Program-made: the position numbers and the translations under genes
Notes under the pieces: model-generated
Told to the model about the DNA's origin: nothing
Database searches by the model: none
Seen by the model: only the letters and a program-made list of their open reading frames with translations
Shown: piece after piece, positions 6,839 through 13,452 of the stretch
Layout: the number at the start of each line of letters is the position of its first letter
Position numbering within the stretch: the stretch's first letter is position 1
From: Candidatus Heimdallarchaeota archaeon
GTDB lineage: Archaea > Asgardarchaeota > Heimdallarchaeia > Heimdallarchaeales > Kariarchaeaceae
DNA length: 15,195 nt
Assembly: GCA_015522385.1 (NCBI GenBank)
Contig: WAMJ01000088.1
Location: 1 to 15,195, forward strand
Reading direction: 5' to 3'

Positions 6839-7110
6839 TATCCCTCACTCTCCTCGTGGGGGTTCGGCAGTACGCCCGGAGGAGGGACTTCCGCCACCCC
6901 TATCCTCTATAGTTGAGCAGCATAAGGGTATCTGATGCAAGATGTCCTCTGGGATGGCTACTTCGGGTCACCTGTTTATGACATATATGTGGTCTCCATC
7001 ATCCATGTACGTAGAACCGATCCAAATTGGTCTCCCATGGTCCCTCATTCCCTCTATATAAGTGAATGCTGATATACAAAATTCGTATTGTTGTGGTATA
7101 TCGCACATAA
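6839..7110. other. Gene-free stretch with a GC-rich foldable segment
   Basis: No convincing gene or tRNA is visible. At 6850-6900 there is a GC-rich segment with two competing pairings: CTCCTC (6850-6855) with GAGGAG (6879-6884), and GGGG (6858-6861) with CCCC (6897-6900), plus a small GGC/GCC hairpin inside. No T run follows, so a classic terminator is not supported. From about 7060 on, the sequence becomes AT-rich and leads into the next promoter. Confidence 0.3.
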
Positions 7111-7121
7111 ATATTTATAAT
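7111..7121 (+). promoter_or_regulatory. TATA box of membrane paralogue 3
   Basis: ATATTTATAAT, core TTTATAAT centred 27-28 bases upstream of the ATG at 7145. Confidence 0.55.
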
Positions 7122-7144
7122 ACTGTATTTGTAATAAACGCTGT

Positions 7145-7765
7145 ATGCACTCACGACCCCAGGGGCCGCGCAGTTCTCGATTTTTCCTCTACCAGGCATT
7201 GATGCACGTCTTCATGCAGATTGTCGTCTACCTGAACATCATTAGCATTACCTTAACTGAGCGTTCGAACTGGTCTTTACCTACTATCGCTCTCGCTCTT
7301 GTATGCGGGAGTGGGGCACTGGTCTTCCTCCTCCTGTCATACCGAGAGCTCCCTGGGGAAATGCGTGGAGTGCTCCGTGCTCTGATGGTCATCTACGCGG
7401 TGTTTTCACTGTCCACCGAGTACTACGTCGTCACCAGCTTGATGAATGATTATGGTCTCCTGTCTGGTGGAATACTGGTTTTTGGAAGTTACTACTCCTA
7501 CTACGGTATAGGTGTTATAGTACCGATTGTGGGTGCAGGGATTTATGGATTCCTCCTCATCGGATTCTCCTTCCTCTTTGAGCAGAAGAAGAGGGCTCTC
7601 CTCATAGTCATTGGTGTCCTCTTCATCATTTCTTCATTCATCACCGTCCCTCTAATGGTTTCATCAGGGGTGTCTGCACTGATTTTCTTGCTCGTCCACC
7701 TCACTGGCAGAAAGGTACCTGTAGACGCTCCCCTATCCGCTGATCTCTATCCTGAGACAGAGTAG
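7145..7765 (+). CDS. Multi-pass membrane protein, copy 3 of a local three-member family
   Basis: The protein has 206 residues. It aligns with the products at 2390 and 4225: MH-x3-MQIVVYLNI at 20-32 (His21, Met24, Gln25), LLSYRE at 63-68, TEYYVVTS at 91-98, IYGFLL at 133-138 and SSGVSALIF at 173-181. Hydrophobic segments lie at about 13-32, 45-65, 78-99, 120-145 and 150-187. The N terminus is basic (SRPQGPRSSR) and the loop after the fourth segment too (EQKKR), suggesting that both face the cytoplasm. The tail after the last segment is soluble and ends LYPETE. In the first segment its DNA matches copy 1 at 36 of 39 positions, far above the rest of the gene. It is followed 130 bases later by the secreted protein at 7896. 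Function unknown. Confidence 0.8.
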   Translation: MHSRPQGPRSSRFFLYQALMHVFMQIVVYLNIISITLTERSNWSLPTIALALVCGSGALVFLLLSYRELPGEMRGVLRALMVIYAVFSLSTEYYVVTSLMNDYGLLSGGILVFGSYYSYYGIGVIVPIVGAGIYGFLLIGFSFLFEQKKRALLIVIGVLFIISSFITVPLMVSSGVSALIFLLVHLTGRKVPVDAPLSADLYPETE

Positions 7766-7867
7766 ACCCGTGATTCTGGATTACTCTGATCCGTACATAT
7801 CGTTGTGAGGGTCTCCTTCCTGTATTTCTATTGGGGTTTTGGATCGTTGTGGTGATGTTCTTAGTTC

Positions 7868-7875
7868 TTATTTAT
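7868..7875 (+). promoter_or_regulatory. TATA box of the secreted beta-propeller-like gene
   Basis: TTATTTAT, centred 24-25 bases upstream of the ATG at 7896. It supports this ATG over the TTG at 7839, which lies upstream of the promoter. Confidence 0.5.
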
Positions 7876-7895
7876 GTTCAAGTGCATGTTCCCAT

Positions 7896-9146
7896 ATGGG
7901 TACCCGTAGCAAGTTAGTTGTAATAGTCCTGTTTGTCTTAGTCCTGATACCGAATCTCTCTTTTCAGATCTTCCCCGATCATCCCCCTTGTACTGAGGGC
8001 CCCGGTCCAGAATACGATGTGTTCAGCTCTATTCTTCTCGACGGTTCGGGAGACACATTGATTCTTGGAAACATAACCCTTGTGGACAAGGTGGACATAT
8101 CCTACGGGAGTCCTCTGGTAAGTGGCTATTTGATTGAGCGATTCGACAGTGCCGGTGACCTCGAACAGAATATCTCCATCTATGTCGATGGATACCCCGT
8201 GGGAATGGCTGTGGACGGTGATGACAATGTGATCCTTGTCTTCAGGTTGGAGGGGGCGACGACCTTTGAGGGACGGGACATCTCCGGAAGCGGTGGAATG
8301 CTCGTGAAGATCTCTCCGAACGGCGTGCTCCTTTTGGTCGAATCCTTCCCTGCCAACCCCTCTGATCTTGTTGTCGAGGATGGAAAGGTCTACATCATCG
8401 GGACGGCCAAGTACCTGAAGTACAATGCTACAGATGTTATCGGGAATGCAAGTGAATTATCCCATCTCGCCATCTATGCGTACAATACAACGGGCGATAT
8501 TGTCGAGTTCATCCAGATATCGGGATCGTACGTTATATCAAACAGCAGGATGGTGGTGGGTGAAGACAGGCTGTTCGTCTACGCCCGTACCTCCCGAGGA
8601 ACCATGCTCGGGGATGTCTATCTTGAAGGTGGCGTCCGGATACTTTTCAGTCTGACAAGTAGTCGGATGGTGGGATGGCTTCAGCAATTGGGTACCGATG
8701 AGGTCACGGGTATGGTTCTGTCCGACATTTCTCCGGTTGTCATGAGCTACAATCTGGAAGGGAATCAGACAATGGTGTACATGTACAGAGACGGGGGCAA
8801 CGAGACTCTCTACTCAGCGATGGGTCGGGGCACAGCCCTGCTGGAGTCCGATGGTGACATCTATTTCATGCTTGGGCATGAGGTGAGGAGCACCTCCATT
8901 GGGGTTGTTTATACCAGTGACAGACTTTCCGACCTCATTGACTACGCTATATTGGGTAGCAGGCTAGTGGTGCTCGGACAGACCTCGGATCCAGAGTTTC
9001 TGGAGACCTCGTCTTATCAAGATCACATAAGGGGGGAGTCGGACATTGTCATCCTCTCCTATGAACTCAATGGTGATGTCGGCAACAGGCTTTGGGGGAC
9101 ATATCTAGGGTGGTTTCCAAGCACAGTTCTTAGTTGCTTGAACTGA
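7896..9146 (+). CDS. Secreted beta-propeller-like protein with many N-glycosylation sequons
   Basis: The protein has 416 residues. Residues 1-23 are a signal peptide: basic TRSK, hydrophobic LVVIVLFVLVLI, then PNLSF. The body repeats a pattern of about 40-60 residues resembling SBBP-type beta-propeller repeats: 'MAVDGDDNVILVF', then a T/G-rich strand, then 'GSGGMLVKISPNGVLLLVES', and again 'GDIYFMLG', 'SDIVILSYELNGDVGNRLWG'. Seven N-x-S/T sequons are present (Asn59, 92, 177, 184, 197, 290, 302). Such propellers bind ligands or mediate contacts outside the cell. Unlike the ectodomain proteins at 4950 and 13453, no C-terminal anchor is visible; it ends WFPSTVLSCLN, so it is either released or cut short. 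The frame is open to a TTG at 7839, but the ATG at 7896 fits the promoter and the signal peptide. It follows membrane paralogue 3. Confidence 0.75.
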   Translation: MGTRSKLVVIVLFVLVLIPNLSFQIFPDHPPCTEGPGPEYDVFSSILLDGSGDTLILGNITLVDKVDISYGSPLVSGYLIERFDSAGDLEQNISIYVDGYPVGMAVDGDDNVILVFRLEGATTFEGRDISGSGGMLVKISPNGVLLLVESFPANPSDLVVEDGKVYIIGTAKYLKYNATDVIGNASELSHLAIYAYNTTGDIVEFIQISGSYVISNSRMVVGEDRLFVYARTSRGTMLGDVYLEGGVRILFSLTSSRMVGWLQQLGTDEVTGMVLSDISPVVMSYNLEGNQTMVYMYRDGGNETLYSAMGRGTALLESDGDIYFMLGHEVRSTSIGVVYTSDRLSDLIDYAILGSRLVVLGQTSDPEFLETSSYQDHIRGESDIVILSYELNGDVGNRLWGTYLGWFPSTVLSCLN

Positions 9147-9237
9147 CCCCTATGATCCGTGTGAGTACAGAACTTCTTATCCAGAATGAATATTCGATTA
9201 ACTCCAGATATCCCGTTATTTACTGTGTAGAATTTAA

Positions 9238-10587
9238 CTACCCCGAGTAGTTCACATCCCATGATATTTGAGCTGGAGACTCCTCCATCTGCCTGATTCT
9301 GTCATAGGATCGCAAATAGTCCTCGTCTTTTTGGAAGAAGAATCTCCCTCCCTCAACCGGTTGGAGTTCGTCCACCCACGAGGCGTTCTCGTCGTACTTG
9401 GCGAAGAACGGTCTTCCCACCCACCTCGCGTCCCTCCCTTGGATGAACCTAAGGGCTAGGAGTGCTTGTCCGCCGATTGTGGTCTTCCCCATGACCTCGA
9501 TCTTGCCCCAAGTCGTTGACATCGATGGACCTCTAACTGTTCTGCAGAGGCCGCTGACATTCCTGTAGGCCTGCCTGAACACATCCCACGCCCTCACCAA
9601 CGGTACCTTGAAGTACTCCTTCGCCCCCGTATCCCGAACGACGAACATGTAGTAGGGGATCATCCCCAGATCAACCTGCCGTCTCCACATCTCCGCCCAC
9701 ACCGATGGGTCGTTGTTTATGTGGTTCAGGACGGGGGACTGTGTGCGGATCTGTGCACCCGTTCTCCTGACCACGCTCACCGCGTCCATGAGTGCCGAGG
9801 TTCTCATCTCGTTGGGGTGGTTGAAGTGGGCCATGATCGCGAGGTGCAGACCAGCTTCACCTACCTCCTCGAAGAGCGACTCGTAAGCCTCCCCCTCGTC
9901 GCCTAGGAATTTGTACGGGTTGTAGGAGAGGACCTTCGTCCCTATCCTGATTGACCTCAGGCCCTCTGGTCTAGCATCGATAAGTGGACGTATGTAGCGT
10001 GATAGTACTCCATGGCTCATCACCATGGGGTCACCGCCGGTGAAGAGCACATCCTGCACCTCTGGGTGCTCCTGAAGGTAGGTGACGAGTTGGTCTATCT
10101 CCCTACTTGCGAACCTCAGCTCGTCCACACCGACAAACTGCGGCCACCTGAAACAGAAGGTACAGAAAGAGAAGCACGTCTGACCCTGTCTTGGGAAGAA
10201 AAGAACTGTCTCACGGTACTTGTGCTGAATCCCTGCCATCGGCTCTCCGTGGAGCAATGGGACATTATATTGCATCTGCCCCGCGGGATGTGGATTCAGC
10301 CCCCTACGGATGGTTGTAACCAGTTCTTGGAGCTCATTTGTTCCCAACATCTCCCTCACGCGCTCATACTGATCTGGCGGGAGCATACCCCGCTGTGGGA
10401 AGGTTAGCTGGAAGATGGGATCATTTGGTATGTTCTTCCAGTCAATCAGTTCATCTGTTACGTAGCTGTTCACCCTGAATGGCAGTACGCTTCCTACGAC
10501 CTCGACCGCCTCAATGATCTCCTTGTCCACGTTCTTCAGTTGTTCAATGTCTCTAAAGTTCCTAAGAGTATACGCTTTGTATCTCAC
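9238..10587 (-). CDS. KamA-like radical SAM protein (lysine 2,3-aminomutase family, substrate unknown)
   Basis: The protein has 449 residues, close to the 400-470 of KamA proteins. The iron-sulfur motif C-x3-C-x2-C lies at Cys138, Cys142 and Cys145 (TCFSFCTFC). Further KamA-like blocks are VLFTGGDPMVM (180-190), RIGTKVL (214-220), HFNHPNE (254-260), RTQSPVLNHINNDP (281-294), PYYMFVVRDTGAKEYF (311-326) and SGLCRTVRGP near 345-354. Lys362 in TTWGKIEV falls where the aminomutase PLP lysine (PGGGGK) would be, but the Gly-rich context and the substrate Asp before it are not kept, so lysine is a doubtful substrate. A KamA-unlike C-terminal extension (390-449) has FFAKYDENASWVDEL and FFFQKDED. The start shown is GTG; open, domain-like sequence (YLNQEDWITV) continues upstream of it without an ATG, GTG or TTG. 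Confidence 0.8.
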   Translation of the reverse strand: MRYKAYTLRNFRDIEQLKNVDKEIIEAVEVVGSVLPFRVNSYVTDELIDWKNIPNDPIFQLTFPQRGMLPPDQYERVREMLGTNELQELVTTIRRGLNPHPAGQMQYNVPLLHGEPMAGIQHKYRETVLFFPRQGQTCFSFCTFCFRWPQFVGVDELRFASREIDQLVTYLQEHPEVQDVLFTGGDPMVMSHGVLSRYIRPLIDARPEGLRSIRIGTKVLSYNPYKFLGDEGEAYESLFEEVGEAGLHLAIMAHFNHPNEMRTSALMDAVSVVRRTGAQIRTQSPVLNHINNDPSVWAEMWRRQVDLGMIPYYMFVVRDTGAKEYFKVPLVRAWDVFRQAYRNVSGLCRTVRGPSMSTTWGKIEVMGKTTIGGQALLALRFIQGRDARWVGRPFFAKYDENASWVDELQPVEGGRFFFQKDEDYLRSYDRIRQMEESPAQISWDVNYSG

Positions 10588-10640
10588 AGTTATCCAATCC
10601 TCTTGGTTCAGATAGCTTCGTATGGCATTGTGTATGGTAT

Positions 10641-10650
10641 CTAATAAATT
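10641..10650 (-). promoter_or_regulatory. TATA box of the radical SAM gene
   Basis: AATTTATTAG on the minus strand, about 58 bases upstream of the GTG at 10587. This leaves a leader of about 32 bases, unlike the other genes here. The leader holds AAGAGG about 10 bases before the GTG, a weak Shine-Dalgarno candidate. Confidence 0.4.
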
Positions 10651-10665
10651 CTTTCCCTTGAGTGT

Positions 10666-11751
10666 TCACGCCATTCCGTCAAGTACATGGATAATCAAAG
10701 AATGAGTTGGTGGGTTGAGGGTGTAGTACCTCGACAGGCCAATAAATGGAATTGATATCCCGTGTTCTCTCCGCTTATTCAGTTCTTCGACGATTTTACT
10801 TACCGCTTGGAGGTACTCTTCTCCCATCTGCTGTGCCACGTACTCCTCGGTACTGTATGCCACCCTCCATGTATTCGCTGACACGAGGAAGAAGGGTAAG
10901 ATCGCTATTATATAGACAGCTATGAGCACGATGCTGTTCTGTGAGGAAAGGTAGTTCCATCTCAATTTGGATAGTATGAAGTAGAGAACGAGGGGATATA
11001 GGGTGACTATCGCTCCATTGATCATCCTGTCAACCTTCCTAAACCTGAGGGCATAGACGTACAGCATCAGTCTCTTCAGCTCTCCCCTCTCCAAAACCAG
11101 TGATCCTTCGTGAACCACAAAGGAGTTCTTCTTCAGGTTAATCCTGTCAACGGGTGTCTTCTGGAATTGGACTCGCATTCCGACGCTCTCTGCGAAATCC
11201 AACACGAATTCCCTGTTCGTCTCGATCCTCTGGTATATGTCATTGCTCACTTTGCCCGTCTCCACCGCCTCATCTACAGCAGCGTCCATTGGCTTCATAC
11301 GGATGGGGACGAAGACGAGGAGGGTCAGCAGCTCTGCAACTCCGTAGATGACGACGAAGATGACGAGTGGATTCATTATGAGTAAGAAATAGAAAGGGAC
11401 GAGAACAATTGCACCCGAGGCTAAACTCAGAGCCCTCATCCCGATAGTACCCAGCAAGAATGATGGTGCCCTGAACAGCCAAGGTGGCAACTCGGATGAT
11501 TTTGGTATTCGCTTCATACGCACCAAGCACACTGCGGTGCTGACCAGATTCCCGACGAATCTTGGGCCGAGAAATGGGATGACAACTGTGTATAACGTGA
11601 AGACGATGATGGCGTACAGGCTGTCTCCAAACAGGTACTCATACAACAGAACACCCCACTGTGTGAACAGGATGTAGGGTAGGATGAGAAACATGTACAG
11701 GTAGAAAACATACGCTTCCACGTCAGGTGAGAACTCGAACCTTTCTTCCAT
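10666..11751 (-). CDS. Membrane protein resembling an M48 peptidase without its zinc site
   Basis: The protein has 361 residues. Four hydrophobic segments lie at about 13-32, 43-62, 98-125 and 127-150, then a soluble part, then two more at about 245-262 and 272-291. The layout recalls HtpX/M48 proteins: NSFVVHEGSLVLERGELKRL (209-228) resembles the 'NAFa.gg..i.it.gLl..L' block, and RVAYSTEEYVAQQMGEEYLQ (296-315) resembles the 'R..EyeADr.Aa' block where the third zinc ligand sits. Between them the HExxH helix is expected, but the sequence reads LMLYVYALRFRKVDRM with no His, so it should not be an active zinc protease. The relation is inferred from pattern only and needs a profile search. Leaderless start at ATG 11751. 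It precedes the radical SAM gene, on the same strand, by 78 bases. Confidence 0.7.
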   Translation of the reverse strand: MEERFEFSPDVEAYVFYLYMFLILPYILFTQWGVLLYEYLFGDSLYAIIVFTLYTVVIPFLGPRFVGNLVSTAVCLVRMKRIPKSSELPPWLFRAPSFLLGTIGMRALSLASGAIVLVPFYFLLIMNPLVIFVVIYGVAELLTLLVFVPIRMKPMDAAVDEAVETGKVSNDIYQRIETNREFVLDFAESVGMRVQFQKTPVDRINLKKNSFVVHEGSLVLERGELKRLMLYVYALRFRKVDRMINGAIVTLYPLVLYFILSKLRWNYLSSQNSIVLIAVYIIAILPFFLVSANTWRVAYSTEEYVAQQMGEEYLQAVSKIVEELNKRREHGISIPFIGLSRYYTLNPPTHSLIIHVLDGMA

Positions 11752-11772
11752 GGTGTGTACTCTCCTCTACGG

Positions 11773-11782
11773 ATTTAAGAAT
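11773..11782 (-). promoter_or_regulatory. TATA box of the M48-like membrane protein gene
   Basis: ATTCTTAAAT on the minus strand, centred about 26 bases upstream of the ATG at 11751. The core TCTTAAATC also occurs in front of the GNAT gene at 13203. Confidence 0.5.
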
Positions 11783-11806
11783 TCTCACTACTCGTCGATA
11801 ATTCTA

Positions 11807-12580
11807 CTATGGTCTCCAACCAATGTCGAATACCTCAAATCCATTGGCATTGCAGATGTCCCTAGCCTCCTCCTCGATCTCCTCCACGAAACCATTTGTG
11901 ATGATGATCACCTTGGGCTTCCCAAATTTCTCTCGGATGAACTGGACTTTCTTCTTCAGAGTCATCAACTTCTTGATGTCGCTGATGTAGTTTGTGATCT
12001 CAACGACATACAGTGGTTTCTCCGAGAATACATCGATTTTGATCTCTGGAGTTCCCAACCGCTCCTCGGGATCTGTGAACTTTGCCCTCCATCTGAGGTT
12101 GCTCACGTCCTCTCCCTTGGCGTCCAAAACTGCCATGAACCAACGGAAGGATTTCATCTCAAGCTCAGATCCACCCATGGACTTCAACCACTCCTCGTGC
12201 TTGTCCAATCTTCGGTGAGTCTTCTTCACCTCTTCCTTGGTCTCTTTCAGATCTAGCTTTATATCACGGACCTCTTTCCACAGGTTCTCGAGGGAAATGG
12301 CATGCATGTTCATCACTTCTCTTTGGGCCTTCATCTCCTCTCTTTGGGCCTTCATCTCCTCTCTTAGGTTCTTTGTCTCCTCTCTCAGGTCCCTAATCTC
12401 CTCCCACACCTTCTCGAAACCCGTTCTCATCTCTTCTCTGAGGTCATCGCGTAGCTCAATGATATCCGAGGTTTTGGCGTAGTCGTCCTCCAGGTCCAAA
12501 GCCTTCCTGAACTTCATCTTGAGTGTTCTGTCACTCTCAATTTGTTCTATGAGTCGATAGAGGTCAATGGACTCTGCCAT
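11807..12580 (-). CDS. Coiled-coil protein with PD-(D/E)XK nuclease-like C-terminal domain (DUF3782-like)
   Basis: The protein has 257 residues. Residues 40-135 form a highly charged coiled coil with clear seven-residue periodicity, including two identical heptads (REEMKAQ). Residues 145-252 look like a PD-(D/E)XK domain: an Asp in EIKIDVF (183), a strand with Glu in YVVEIT (194), then a long helix DIKKLMTLKKKVQFIREKF and strands KVIIITN and FEVFDIG. In active members the strand reads E-x-K; here Thr196 stands at the Lys position, so activity is in doubt. Archaeal proteins of the DUF3782 type have this same coiled-coil plus nuclease-fold layout and no settled role. The frame is open to 12688, but the ATG at 12580 follows a TATA box by 26 bases. 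The gene lies 55 bases upstream of the M48-like gene. Confidence 0.75.
   Translation of the reverse strand: MAESIDLYRLIEQIESDRTLKMKFRKALDLEDDYAKTSDIIELRDDLREEMRTGFEKVWEEIRDLREETKNLREEMKAQREEMKAQREVMNMHAISLENLWKEVRDIKLDLKETKEEVKKTHRRLDKHEEWLKSMGGSELEMKSFRWFMAVLDAKGEDVSNLRWRAKFTDPEERLGTPEIKIDVFSEKPLYVVEITNYISDIKKLMTLKKKVQFIREKFGKPKVIIITNGFVEEIEEEARDICNANGFEVFDIGWRP
12318..12359. repeat. Two perfect 21-base tandem repeats inside the coiled coil
   Basis: The 21-base unit at 12318-12338 is repeated exactly at 12339-12359 and encodes the heptad REEMKAQ twice. Degenerate copies continue on the right. A recent duplication of one heptad explains it. Confidence 0.8.
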
Positions 12581-12602
12581 GTCTTGAATCTTTTTTTGGT
12601 GG

Positions 12603-12610
12603 TATAATAA
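12603..12610 (-). promoter_or_regulatory. TATA box of the coiled-coil/nuclease-like gene
   Basis: TTATTATA on the minus strand, centred 26-27 bases upstream of the ATG at 12580. It decides against the upstream start at 12688. Confidence 0.5.
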
Positions 12611-12738
12611 TGTTCCTCCAAAGGTGTTAGTGTCATCCTCCTGTAGGGCAATATTGATGGTTAGAGAGACCTCTTCTTGCACAGGCACCCCTTGTTGACA
12701 GCCCTAATGATACGAGATAGTTCAGGATTGAAGACCTG

Positions 12739-13203
12739 CTAATCCAGTATTTTATACATGAGAATTTCAGTCTCATATCCATTGCCCTTCTTGTTCAGCG
12801 TCCCCTTGGGCAACCTCCCATAGACATTGAATCCCACTTTCTTGTAGAAGGCAATTGCCCGTTCGTTTGTCTCCCATGTGGACAGTGTGAGGAGAGAGAT
12901 GCTCATCTTCCGAGCTTCTAGCTCGATGCTTTTCTGTAACTCCTCGGCTATCCCCTTCCCCCTGTACTTCGGCGAGACAACGAAGCCATACAGTACCCCA
13001 CGGTGGTGGTTCATGGGGTGAGAATCCCTCATGAGCATCACTGTAGCGTGCAGTTCCCCCTCGATCTCAACCACAAGGTGCCGTCTATAGGAGTCGTCCA
13101 CGATCTCACTGTAGCTCTCCCTTACCTGCTCTGCTGTGGTCGCAGTGAACAGAAACTTTGTGATTCTCTCCGAATCTTCAAGGGTGAAACGTCTGATTTT
13201 CAT
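12739..13203 (-). CDS. GNAT family N-acetyltransferase
   Basis: The protein has 154 residues and is a complete GNAT domain. It begins MKIRRFTLEDSERITKFL, the common first strand and helix. Motif A is LYGFVVSPKYRGKGIAEEL (71-89), with the acetyl-CoA loop R81-G-K-G84-I-A86. Motif B is TNERAIAFYKKVGFNVYGR (112-130), where Asn and Tyr are the usual acetyl-CoA contact and general acid positions. This 'N-x-A-I-x-F-Y-x-K-x-G-F' form is common among GNATs that acetylate small molecules or protein N termini; the substrate cannot be named. It is not close to the GNAT at 6368. The start ATG at 13203 has a TATA box 26 bases upstream. The coiled-coil gene follows after 158 bases. Confidence 0.88.
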   Translation of the reverse strand: MKIRRFTLEDSERITKFLFTATTAEQVRESYSEIVDDSYRRHLVVEIEGELHATVMLMRDSHPMNHHRGVLYGFVVSPKYRGKGIAEELQKSIELEARKMSISLLTLSTWETNERAIAFYKKVGFNVYGRLPKGTLNKKGNGYETEILMYKILD

Positions 13204-13224
13204 CTGAGTGGAGAACGGTCCACT

Positions 13225-13234
13225 GATTTAAGAG
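13225..13234 (-). promoter_or_regulatory. TATA box of the GNAT gene at 13203
   Basis: CTCTTAAATC on the minus strand, centred 26 bases upstream of the ATG. Confidence 0.5.
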
Positions 13235-13357
13235 GGTTGTGTACCCCATTTTAAGGTTGATCCCTTACATTGTGACGATGAGTGGCATTTGATGTATTCT
13301 ACAGCAACTGTCTCCCATTTTGATAACATGGTCTCTCCAGTTTGTTGATCCCGTGTT

Positions 13358-13386
13358 CATAAATGAAAAGACCTCCCTCATGGAGG
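13358..13386 (-). terminator. Possible terminator of the ectodomain gene at 13453
   Basis: On the minus strand, CCTCC-ATGAG-GGAGG (13372-13386) can form a 5-pair hairpin, followed by TCTTTTCATTTATG, which is T-rich. It lies about 67 bases after the stop at 13453. Archaeal termination relies mainly on T runs, so the hairpin may be incidental. The remaining gap from 13235 to 13452 shows no gene. Confidence 0.3.
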
Positions 13387-13452
13387 GTTGGAGAACTCTT
13401 TCAATTACACCTTTGGAGAAAACCTGCAGATCAATATTATTGTGGTGGGAAC

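Noticed and set aside
6858..6900. Possible tRNA, because of a GTTCGG sequence in a GC-rich region
   Set aside because: There is no cloverleaf: no acceptor stem of seven pairs, no anticodon arm, and GTTCGG is not followed by the usual T-arm pairing.
12237..12482. Plus-strand Ser-rich open frame of 81 codons
   Set aside because: It is the mirror of the charged coiled coil; the repeated SSLWAFI units come from the 21-base repeat read on the wrong strand.
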